Assembly: GCA_019096065.1 (NCBI GenBank)
Contig: JAGUCH010000007.1
Coordinates: 1,696,501 to 1,760,500 of the forward strand
Length of the DNA: 64,000 nt
Direction: 5' to 3'
Origin: Paracyclopina nana
Lineage: Eukaryota; Arthropoda; Copepoda; Cyclopoida; Cyclopettidae
Below the pieces are notes generated by a model. That model did not search any database. It had not been told where the DNA came from and was given only the letters and a program-made list of their open reading frames with translations. Of this stretch, positions 55,616 through 64,000 are shown piece after piece. Within the stretch, counting starts at the first letter, position 1. Each line of letters starts with the position of its first letter. A program made the position numbers and the translations under genes.

Positions 55616-57514
55616 ATGCATATCCTTTTGCTGTCCATAATTACAACTCTTATTGTAGAAAATGCATCCAGTGCAGACTGCCCCGAAGTTTGTGGTGGCT
55701 TTCTTCCCCCTCAAAAAACAGTGAGAAAATCCATTTAAACCATGATTTTCCCCACATATTCGTCACTTAATAATGTTCACAGCAAAAAAGAAGCGCAGAG
55801 AAATTGACCAGGATTGTCAATGGGTGGAAGGCTCAAGATAGGGGATTCATGGTACTGATCCGAGCCAGCAGTTTGACCAATCCAGAAGACTACGAGACTT
55901 GCGGCGGAAGTTTGCTGAATAACCGATACGTGCTCACTGCTGGCCACTGCGTTTGCATGCAATCCGGATTCAGCAACGTCCAGTGTGACCAGGATGGCAA
56001 CCTGTTCTATGACCCCCAAAAGGTCATCAAAGTGTACATCGGCGTGAATGACAAGGACATACGTCAACTGCATAAATTGGTGCAGACTGGCTCCGTTTTC
56101 GAGCATGCCATCGACAAAGTCATCAAGCACGAGAATTGGGACGGGACAGGCAGTACGTATCCGGATTTGGCCCTTTTGAGACTGGCTAAGCCAGCCTCGC
56201 TCATCTCCCCAAACAATGAGAAAGGCGGAGGGGATTTCTTCAGCTTTGGCTTCTCTGGTGCAATCATGCCCATTTGCTTGCCACCCAAAGATTTGAGCAG
56301 CTACTCCGAGAAAGTGTTTGTGGCCGGTTGGGGCCAATTGAGGAATGCTGAGTGCTTCACAGATGATTTTGGGCCCAATAGGCATACCAAATGTAGATTC
56401 CCCTTCGAGTACAATGGGTCCAAACATAAGGCATGCCTAACAGTGCCCAGTCCCAGCAGTGGCAACAAAAGGTGCCAGCAGTTCAAGAAGGACAAGGGCG
56501 AAAATGAGATGCCCAAGGAGGGGGAATCAATCCTGATTTTGTACAACAAGAGGAAACGCAAAACGGTGTGCTACAATGAAAGACCTGGACCTCAAGGGTG
56601 GTGTGGAGTGTGCATCAAGGAGGCTCAGCCGGATCAGTATGGGTACTGTCCACCCATTCCCTATCCAGCCTCGGATGATCCCTATGAAATGACCAGACCC
56701 AAAAGGTCCAGAGATTGGGGATTCTGCTCTGCCAATTGCAAGTCTGGCACTGATGCCAATGAGCTGCAGGAGACTGGACTCACAATGCTCACCAAGGATG
56801 AATGCAAAGAATTTGACACACCGGTCTTGGAATACAGGCCAGATGTGGAGGTTTGTGCTGCCAACAAGATCCCGTTTCCGCAAATGAAAGTCTATGTGAG
56901 GAAGAAGTTCCGGAAGCCCCAAAATGGACGCAAATATGTGTTTCAATTCCTCAAGCATGAGAAGAACACAGTAAGATATATGGCTGCTACATACATGTAC
57001 TGCACAGCATATGTTCTTTTTCACTAACACTTTTTAGCTAGGAGCAAAACCTGAGCATGCCAAGCTTGACTACTATTTGGGCAATACTGACTCTTGCCAG
57101 GGAGACTCTGGTGGTCCGCTCTACAGATTCATAGGTATGCAAACTTGATATAAAATTATTTTTCAAAAAAGCAGAAGAGCTTTAGTATGCACCTGGATTA
57201 AATATTCGTTTTTACCCAAATAATCGCCAAAGGAGCCAAAAAGAGCCATAAATTGCAGTGCTTTGGTCACATCTGGCAACACTTTTTCCCCACTGTCAAA
57301 AGCGCCCTCTTTCTTACAAGTGGCGATTTCGCGAACTAAACTCATTAATATGTAGCACTTTTTTTTAATAGGAAATAAAACCTATTTGGTCGGAGTTGTA
57401 AGCAGGGGAGATGAATGCGCTGGATTTAACCAGCCAGGTATTTACACGGATGTGACAAAATTCCTTGACTGGATCAACGAAAACATTGCAGACGGAAGCT
57501 GTAAAGTAAAGTGA
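55616..57514 (+). CDS. Secreted trypsin-like serine protease with fibronectin-II-like insertion
   Basis: Exons 55616-55720, 55783-56970, 57038-57134 and 57372-57514 give 510 residues, about twice a simple trypsin. Signal peptide [19 protein letters not shown], short propeptide, activation cleavage at R-IVNG. Catalytic triad: His in LTAGHC, Asp in PDLALLRLA, Ser in CQGDSGGP. The Asp six residues before the Ser predicts cleavage after Lys/Arg. Between the Asp and Ser regions there is a Cys-rich insertion of about 200 residues. It begins [16 protein letters not shown], which fits the first half of a fibronectin type II domain, and later has GWCGVC and YGYC. Its place inside the catalytic domain is unusual. 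Substrate and role (digestion, cuticle or immunity) are unknown. Confidence 0.9.
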
Positions 57515-57575
57515 TTGCCAATTATTGTACACAGCAGAAAAATGTATAATAAAAACCGTTACAACACCAAACATA

Positions 57576-58319
57576 ATGGAGCTACTTTCATTTGAAGATT
57601 TCTTAGCTCCTCAATTAGAAGCTAAAATGACTGAAATTAGACTTCAGCATGAAGTTCAGTACAGGCCATTGGACGGTGACATTTTGGAAATTGTCAAGAG
57701 AAGTGAATTTCCCACAATGCATGTGAAACAGGGCAAGAAGAAACGAGTGTGCCAAAACATGAAGGGAATTTTGGGAGGCTCAAATGCATTCAACTTCATG
57801 AGCTTTGTTGCTGGTGTCATTACTCTGGTAATTTAATAATTACACCTTATTATCATGCAATCATAATTTTCCTCAAGGTGGTCAATGTGAACAATAATGT
57901 GAACAACAATAACAACAACCTCAATGGCATCAATGCCAACACCAATAGCCAACAGAATAATAATGCAAATGCTAATAATAATGCAGCTAATATTATCATT
58001 GCAATGCCAGGGAAAAAACGTAAGAAGAGATCAGATGTGAGTGAGACTTTTTTGGGCCCGGATAGCAATTGCATAAGAATGGGCAACACAGAAATGCTCA
58101 ACTTTCCTTTTGCAGTTCTTCAAGCATTGCAGGTATTTTACATAAAAAATTCTTTTTTCTGCTTATAAAAAATAATGGCATTATTTTCAGCTTTATGAAA
58201 ATACTATGAAGGAAAAGGGCTGCAATGATGACAAGTATTTATGTGGTTTGACCGATACATTGATCAATTTTTTCCATGATGAACTCAATGACGAAGATTT
58301 CACCTATGCATCAACTTAA
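57576..58319 (+). CDS. Asn-rich protein with hydrophobic segment, unknown
   Basis: Exons 57576-57827, 57878-58132 and 58191-58319 give 211 residues. The N-terminal half is soluble (MELLSFEDFLAPQLEAKMTE). Then comes a hydrophobic segment (FNFMSFVAGVITLVVNV) running straight into an Asn-rich stretch (NNNVNNNNNNLNGINANTN). A basic site KKRKKR follows, then a C-terminal part with three Cys (NCIRMGN, GCNDDKYLCG) and a helix-like end. Hydrophobic segment, Asn run, basic cleavage-like site and Cys-bearing C-terminus recur in arthropod proteins of unknown function, as I recall. No signal peptide is seen; an upstream exon may be missing. Confidence 0.65.
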
Positions 58320-58493
58320 AGAAGCATTATAACTGTTTATTTTGTAGTACACTGTCAGCAGTTTATTTTTTATAAAAATGTTGATTGAAATTACTCATGA
58401 CTTCTTTTCCTCCTTCTCCTTCTTCCATTTGTTACTGTTTGAATCACATCCTAAAAATAAAAGTAAACAAAATGTAAAAAGTTCGTAGCTTCT

Positions 58494-58507
58494 TCAATAG
58501 ATGGCGC
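58494..58507 (+). promoter_or_regulatory. CTCF-like motif between convergent genes
   Basis: TCAATAGATGGCGC keeps the AGATGGCGC core but not the upstream CCAC. It lies between the stop codons of the Asn-rich gene and the unknown secreted gene. Confidence 0.3.
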
Positions 58508-58520
58508 TTTTTAAAATTGC

Positions 58521-59399
58521 TTAGAATTCACTAAAAGTAGCGCGTATCCAAAATAGTAGATCCAAAATAGTTCCAATTGAAACCAGAAAATTAGCCGCGC
58601 AAGGCCACTTTTTAGTTACCCTGAGTAGGTTAATGAACAAAAGGAGGCCCAAGAGGCCCACAGCTGAGTCAGAATCGACACCCATCACAGAATAACCTCC
58701 TTGGTAAGGATAGAGATCCAGTGTTGCCTCAGCAGGCCTGAAATCAATTACCTGAGTTAGATTGAGTAGGTACAAAAATGAAAGCAAGGCCACAGCAGAT
58801 GCATTGACAAATCGGCCTTGAAGTGGCCTTGCTGGAGCTGCAGCCAGTTGCTTATGTTGTTGTGGGACCTTTGATTTTTGAGGCTGAGCTTTGAGCCTAA
58901 AAAGCAAAAGGTCCTTCTTTTCTTATCTTACATATAAATGCCACACTTACTTGTATGTCATCTGTCTGACATGGCAGTCATTTTGGGCTGAGCAGGATGC
59001 AATTTGAGGGTAGTGGAAAGAATCTGACATGGCATAATTGCCCATTGATGACATTCCAATGTGGTTTCTCATAATATCTTCATAAACATTGCGTTCCACT
59101 GCCTCAAAAAATGTTCCATCTGGAAGGAAGCAAAATATTTGCAAGGCCAAAAATTCATTGATTTTCAAGTTACAATTAAAGCTGCTGATTGTTGCATTTC
59201 TGGCCTCATTCATCACTTTCCATGCCCATTTCGGATCATAAAATTGAGGCCTTGGATGGAGCCTTCTTTGACGCAATTCCTTGACAGAGACAAACTTTTT
59301 GGACCAATCTTCACTGTACTTGATGGCAAAGCTTTGGTCAAGATGAAGCAAAAGCACTAAGAACAATGCCGAGCTGAAAATCACTTTTACTAGACACAT
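58521..59399 (-). CDS. Secreted/membrane protein, unknown family
   Basis: Exons, minus strand, are 59399-58951 and 58896-58521, joined in phase to 274 residues. I chose the ATG at 59399 because it gives a clean signal peptide (MCLVKVIFSSALFLVLLL). A region with paired Cys (SSFNCNLKINEFLALQIFC and ASCSAQNDC) follows, with two sequence blocks around PRPQFYDPKWAWKVMNEARN and VERNVYEDIMRNHIG. After a Gln/Pro/Ala-rich linker come two or three hydrophobic helices (VNASAVALLSFLYLLNL, VGLLGLLLFINLL, FLVSIGTILDLLFWI). So the Cys-rich part is probably outside and the C-terminus membrane-anchored. I do not recognise the family. Confidence 0.68.
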
Positions 59400-60469
59400 C
59401 TCTTCAGTGATCCTTGAGAAATCCGACTGCCCTTCATTGCTGTTCCAATTGAGCAATAAAATTCAATAATTGAATTTTCGTCTTGATTTTGTTGCACCTT
59501 TTTGCTTCAGTGATTGAATTCTGACTCGAGGGCAAAGAAATCCAATAGGTGCGAGAACAATAAATCCGGAGAAAAAACTCGGTGTGTGTTGCTTTATGGA
59601 TCCATAAAAGGCGACTAGTCGATTTTTGCGAAAAAATGCTTCTATGCACATAAATCTCAATATGGTGTTGCGCGAATGGCAAATGACTAGTTTGCATGGT
59701 AGCCGAGAATAGCAATTTTCTCTCTCGCTGGAGCCTGGCTAAGAAATTGGATGCACGCAGCCTTATGTCTTTTTGTGGTTGAGCAAAAAGGATTTGGAGC
59801 AAAATCACAATGGACATTCAATGGATGACTTCAAACCATTCAGGCTGCAAAAAGTGGTGACAACTAAAAAACTAGTAAAATTAAATTCACATGAAATTCA
59901 GAATACGACTTCTAGATAATTTTTGTCAATTATGATTCAGCAAAGCACTTGAATTTTCTCATATTGCTCAGGAATAAATGGACTTTTTGCCACCTTAATT
60001 GCCACAATTTTACATCATATGCTGCTACATTCATTGTGGAGAAACAAATTACTCCTCCCAATATAATAGGAGAGTAAAAGAAAAATGAAGCCACTCGAGA
60101 TTCAACAACAATTACTTCTTCATTTTATTTTATGGCAACATAGAGCGCGTAATACCGTGAAGAACAATATGGAACATGGTTTATATATAGAAAAAATGCC
60201 GTAATAGCTTAGTCTAGAAAAAGGATTTTTTTTGCTGGCTTGCTAGGCCATTCATAAAAAAGCTGGCTCAAATTACTTCTACTACAATCATTGAGGATCA
60301 TTTGCGCCTGGATGCATTAAGTATATCACGAACTTCAAACAAGTCATCATTTCTCATAGTAGCATAGCTTTTCTACTAATTACACTTTCGAATGGGGGAA
60401 GTAGTACTATTATTTTCATAAGGTGAAAAACCTCTGTAGTAGGCACTGTTATATGTACAAAGGAAGACC
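59400..60469. other. Intergenic, unknown secreted gene to RNF216 3' flank
   Basis: About 1.07 kb, AT-rich on the right, where the long RNF216 3' UTR is expected. A 127-codon minus-strand ORF (59434-59817) has no family features and overlaps the likely promoter. Nothing else seen. Confidence 0.5.
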
Positions 60470-63400
60470 TCACATTTCCATATCATCTTCAAAGGCGATC
60501 GCAGGCTCGGCAATGAGCAGGTCATCAAAGAGGTTGTTGTCATTGGGAGGAGGAGGTGGAGGTCGTGGTGGAACATTGTTGTTGGGTCGTCCAGGATGTT
60601 GCACACCTCCCCTATTGACCTGATCCCTATGAGGCTGCGGATTCTGGAGCAAAGGCTGGAAATTGCCCATAGGTTGTTGCTGATTTTGCTGTTGCTGCTG
60701 CTGCTGATTTTGAGGCAAATGCTGCCCGTGCAACCTGAACGGAATCGGCCCAGCCGGATTCGGGTTCAACTGCATGGGCTGGTGTCTTGGCATCTTGATC
60801 GCCCGAGGACGCATTGGATCCATGTCACGCTGATGCTGCTGCATGGCGAAATGCATGAATCCGTGACGAACACGTGGGGGTACAGCCTGGTTGTTGTCCC
60901 TCACTCTGATGTTTATCAATCTGTGTGGAGGATGGTGATCAAAAACGTAAGGTTGAGGATACATCTGGTGGTTAGCTGCTGCTGCTGCTGCTGCTGGCTG
61001 GTGAGCATATGGAGGAATTTCCCGACCTCCATGAGCTGGTGGCGGAGGAGGAATCGGTGGAGCTGGCTGAACTCGATGAGCAGGTAGAGGATTGGCCCTG
61101 GGTGGCCTTTGGCCCTCTTGAACATAGGGTGGGATGTTGACGTGCGCGTGCACCCTTATCCTGGGCGGAGGACCCAAGAGGCCATTGTTGGCAGGAAGTT
61201 GCACGGCTGGGTCAGCCTGAGCAGCTCCCTGAGCCGCAACCTGTCCATCCTGCTGCTGATTGGGATGGGCAATCCTGTGGATCTGGAACTCCTCCAGGAC
61301 TTGTTCTTCCCGACGACGAATGGCACGATTCTGCTGGCGTTGAGCTTCTCGCAACTGCAGCAGCTCTCCCATGCGGTGGACAAAGCCGTTGACATCGTAC
61401 ATGTTGTGGTTGATGCGACGGTGGAGATGGTCAGCCTGACCGACCAGATTCGGCGGAATCGGCGGGGGATATAGGCCCATCATGTGATTGAACTGGGGAC
61501 GATCTCCACCCCGGATGAGGGCTTCGATCCTCTGCTGCTCACGGATGACACGCAGCCGCTCGCGAGGATCGTCCGGCAAAATCCCAGGGGGAATATTGTC
61601 CAGCATGTTGGGAGGGAATCCTGGAGGATTTTGCTGGCCAGCATTGGCCAAGGCCAAGTTGATGTCCTTGGCAGGATCGTGTTTGAGCTTCACCTCCGGA
61701 TTCTGCTTGTCCATCTCACTCTTGGCCTCAAGTGCTCCGCGAGCCACATCCCTTTCGTGCACAACGTTGTTGTCAGACCAGAGGGGACACTCCTTGCCAG
61801 GCTGAGGAACACCACCTTGACCGTAGAAGTGGCCGTAGTCCCGAACGGGTTGCCTGCACAGGTAGCACATGACCGCCCCGCAATCCGGACACGTCATTTT
61901 GTTGCACCCGTCCTGCTTGACGAATGGCTTGGAGCACTTCCAGCATTTGCGGATCAAGGCCTCGGTCATCTTGTTCTCGATGTAGGTTCGCTTCCTCACC
62001 TCCGCATCCTTCTCCACTTCTTCGCAACGCAGAGGAATATGCGAAATCTCCTTGCATAGGCGACAACTCTCCTTGCCACAATGGGGATTGAGGCAGGTGA
62101 AAATCTTATTTTCCTCCGGAGTTGTGTCCATGATGGTGGCAAAGGGGCAAAAAGGACATTGCTCAAGCCCATCAATGTCCGCCTTTTCGATTTCGGCCAA
62201 CTGGATCCGGCTCAGCCACTTGGAGAACGTGTTGGCCTTCAGGGCCTTTTGCAGGGTTGACAGCGCAAACAGCTCGTCACACTGGCCAAGACAAGCCAAC
62301 TCGGACTTGCCTTCGCCTATGGCCACTTCGGAGGCCCTTTGCACGCACTCCTTGCAAAAGAGGTGGCCACCGGAGCATGGGAGCATGTCTTCGTCGAGAC
62401 ACTCGTCATTGTAGCAGCAGACACACTCCATAAGAGCGCCTTGCTCCTTGGCCGTTGCTACCTTCTTCTCGTGCTCCTCCTTCTGCTTATTCACGAATTG
62501 CCTCACTTCGTCCTCTTTGCGCGAGTATTGGAGCTCCTTGAGGAAATTGATGTCGATCTCGGCCGGCATTGGACACTCGTGGTCCGGCCTCCGCGTTTTT
62601 CGCTTCACTCCGCTGTACTTCTTCAGGGCTCGAACGCAGGGCACGAACAGGCTGTTGTTGATGCTGAAGATCTTGTTGATCACCTGCACTGATATGTGTC
62701 TGAACTCCTTTTTGAGCTGGTTCAACGAGTGCTTCTTGTACAGCTCCGACACCTGACGCGTCTTGTCCATGAAGTAGGCCTCCGGATCGTTGTACATGTC
62801 CAGGATCTCGGCCACGGTCACTTGGCCGGAGTATTTTTCAAGCAGCTCCGCCTCTTGCTGCCTCTTCTCGTAGTCCTTCCTCGACGGAAAGGAGGCTGCA
62901 GTGTTGTTTTCCAAGGACTCCTCGATCCAGTGGTTCATTTGCTCCTCGTTGTCGCCAAACTCGACAGCTTTTTCATGGAGGAACTCCGGATCGGTTTGTG
63001 GGAAAAGGGTGACCAGGGTCTCGAGTCTTTTGTTGGCACGGTCCTCTTCCGTTTCGACAAACGAGGAGGACGAGGACGTGGAGGGCTGCTGCGCGTCCAC
63101 TGTGTCAGCAGCAGCAGCCTCATTTTGATTGTTGTCAGTGAGATCTATGGTTTCATTCACGCGAGCTTGAGTGCTCGGTCCAGGCTTGGGCTCAAAGAAG
63201 TGCTGGAAAGGGATGTCCTCCTCTTCCACCACCTGGTCCTGGTCCTCCATCGCATGCATGGTCATGTTGAGGCCTTGCCCTCCCTGGGTCAAGTTCACGA
63301 TGGGAGCCGGCTCAATGATGCCCTCCTCCACCTCCAGGAGAGGCTCGGCCTTAACAGCCGTCACTTTGGGCTTCCAGTAGTCAGGAGGATTGCCGAAACA

Positions 63401-63973
63401 AGTGAGTAGCTCAGTGATGAACCGTTCTATTGCAGCAGGTTTCCCAGCGAGGTCTTCTGACATTTCCTCCAAGTACTCTTTGGGAGTGGTGGGGAACATG
63501 CTGACCAAATTATTGTACAATTCCCGAACTTCGTGCGCGTCAGACTGCGAGAGATCCACAATGGGTGGACTTCCACTCAGATCTACCAAAGTTGGAGTCT
63601 TCTTCCCATTCCGGCCATTACTGCTACTCTCTTTGGCTTCAATGATGTCCTTAAGGTCTTCTCTCAGAGCTTTGAAACTAATGTGGTTGCTCGACGACGA
63701 GGATGGTGAGGCTTTCGACCTCGACTTCCGAGGCCGATGTGCACTGAAGTTGAATGGGCCATGCAAGTGGTCCTCTGACAACTGAATTTTGGGTCGACTA
63801 CTTTCTGGCTTTGAGGATGAGGACGAGGAGGAGGCTGATAACGAGGCCATGGCCTCGTTGTCCGCTTCCACCAGCGCTGAACCAACATCGAGCCTGGGGA
63901 CTTTACTAGTGGTACCTCTGGATGTCGAGGGCTCAAAGTCTTCATCGTCGGGGAGCTGGCCATCATCGTCCAT
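60470..63973 (-). CDS. RNF216: RNF216/Triad3-like RBR E3 ubiquitin ligase
   Basis: RING-between-RING ubiquitin ligase, probably cytosolic. One open exon of 1167 codons from the ATG at 63973; the frame stays open to the window edge, so more N-terminal sequence or an upstream exon is possible. The N-terminal half is disordered and Ser/Glu-rich. RING1 begins CVCCYNDECLDEDMLPCSGG. The IBR follows with CPFCPFATIMDTTPEENKIF. RING2 is KCWKCSKPFVKQDGCNKMTC, where the Cys of QDGC (residue 690) sits at the thioester-forming position of RBR ligases. The helical extension is followed by about 400 residues rich in Pro, Gln, His and Asn with a Gln run, much longer than in human RNF216 (866 residues in all). 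No introns seen. Confidence 0.92.
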   Translation of the reverse strand: MDDDGQLPDDEDFEPSTSRGTTSKVPRLDVGSALVEADNEAMASLSASSSSSSSKPESSRPKIQLSEDHLHGPFNFSAHRPRKSRSKASPSSSSSNHISFKALREDLKDIIEAKESSSNGRNGKKTPTLVDLSGSPPIVDLSQSDAHEVRELYNNLVSMFPTTPKEYLEEMSEDLAGKPAAIERFITELLTCFGNPPDYWKPKVTAVKAEPLLEVEEGIIEPAPIVNLTQGGQGLNMTMHAMEDQDQVVEEEDIPFQHFFEPKPGPSTQARVNETIDLTDNNQNEAAAADTVDAQQPSTSSSSSFVETEEDRANKRLETLVTLFPQTDPEFLHEKAVEFGDNEEQMNHWIEESLENNTAASFPSRKDYEKRQQEAELLEKYSGQVTVAEILDMYNDPEAYFMDKTRQVSELYKKHSLNQLKKEFRHISVQVINKIFSINNSLFVPCVRALKKYSGVKRKTRRPDHECPMPAEIDINFLKELQYSRKEDEVRQFVNKQKEEHEKKVATAKEQGALMECVCCYNDECLDEDMLPCSGGHLFCKECVQRASEVAIGEGKSELACLGQCDELFALSTLQKALKANTFSKWLSRIQLAEIEKADIDGLEQCPFCPFATIMDTTPEENKIFTCLNPHCGKESCRLCKEISHIPLRCEEVEKDAEVRKRTYIENKMTEALIRKCWKCSKPFVKQDGCNKMTCPDCGAVMCYLCRQPVRDYGHFYGQGGVPQPGKECPLWSDNNVVHERDVARGALEAKSEMDKQNPEVKLKHDPAKDINLALANAGQQNPPGFPPNMLDNIPPGILPDDPRERLRVIREQQRIEALIRGGDRPQFNHMMGLYPPPIPPNLVGQADHLHRRINHNMYDVNGFVHRMGELLQLREAQRQQNRAIRRREEQVLEEFQIHRIAHPNQQQDGQVAAQGAAQADPAVQLPANNGLLGPPPRIRVHAHVNIPPYVQEGQRPPRANPLPAHRVQPAPPIPPPPPAHGGREIPPYAHQPAAAAAAANHQMYPQPYVFDHHPPHRLINIRVRDNNQAVPPRVRHGFMHFAMQQHQRDMDPMRPRAIKMPRHQPMQLNPNPAGPIPFRLHGQHLPQNQQQQQQQNQQQPMGNFQPLLQNPQPHRDQVNRGGVQHPGRPNNNVPPRPPPPPPNDNNLFDDLLIAEPAIAFEDDMEM

Positions 63974-64000
63974 GTTGAGGTCAAGAAGAGGCTTTTTGCG

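Noticed and set aside
58740..58765. Possible 14-nt intron (GTAATTGATTTCAG) in the unknown secreted gene
   Set aside because: Far too short to be spliced; the frame is open through it.
59434..59817. 127-codon minus-strand ORF upstream of the unknown secreted protein
   Set aside because: No signal peptide, domain or splice continuity into the gene; more likely 5' flank.

Overview
This window is eukaryotic nuclear DNA from an arthropod. Protein-coding genes are split by short GT-AG introns (often 50-70 bp), intergenic gaps are short, and about 25 genes fit in 64 kb. The gene content is animal: Prp19, an RNF216-type ubiquitin ligase, cystathionine gamma-lyase, an SLC6 transporter, an M13 peptidase and a myofilin-like muscle protein. 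A multidomain chitinase with chitin-binding domains points to an arthropod. A crustacean, springtail or other early-branching hexapod would fit, but I cannot name the species.

Region 1 (1-14 kb). The 3' end of short-chain acyl-CoA dehydrogenase and a complete mitochondrial malonyl-CoA synthetase (ACSF3) are followed by a cluster of three secreted berberine-bridge-enzyme-like FAD oxidases. Copy 1 carries a whole SLC22 transporter gene on the opposite strand inside one intron. Copy 2 is cut off after two exons. Copy 3 is intact with fewer introns.

Region 2 (14-29 kb). DNAJC22/wurst, two tandem SSAT-like acetyltransferases, a small unknown ORF and Prp19 lie here. A two-domain sugar-nucleotidyltransferase/glucuronokinase gene follows, with one apparent frameshift. 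Then come an acidic single-pass membrane protein and an unrecognised membrane protein with three internal 33-residue repeats. Two DNA transposon relics have exact target-site duplications: a hAT-like MITE just upstream of the glucuronokinase start codon, and a Foldback/Mutator-like element of about 1 kb.

Region 3 (29-49 kb). A chitinase has one intact and one disabled GH18 domain. After it come an SLC6 transporter, cystathionine gamma-lyase, a Glu/Pro-repeat coiled-coil protein, a CREBZF-like bZIP factor behind a perfect CRE palindrome, and an M13 peptidase.

Region 4 (49-64 kb). Two paralogous orphan seven-helix receptor-like proteins are followed by a myofilin-like gene with alternative last exons, and a trypsin-like protease with a fibronectin-II-like insertion. 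An Asn-rich protein, a secreted or membrane protein of unknown family, and an RNF216-like RBR ubiquitin ligase running to the window edge complete it.

The genes do not form one pathway. The most unusual part is the oxidase/transporter cluster at 3.8-14 kb. CTCF-like motifs recur in non-coding DNA at several gene boundaries. All exon boundaries were read by eye from splice signals and reading frame, so they are models rather than transcript evidence.
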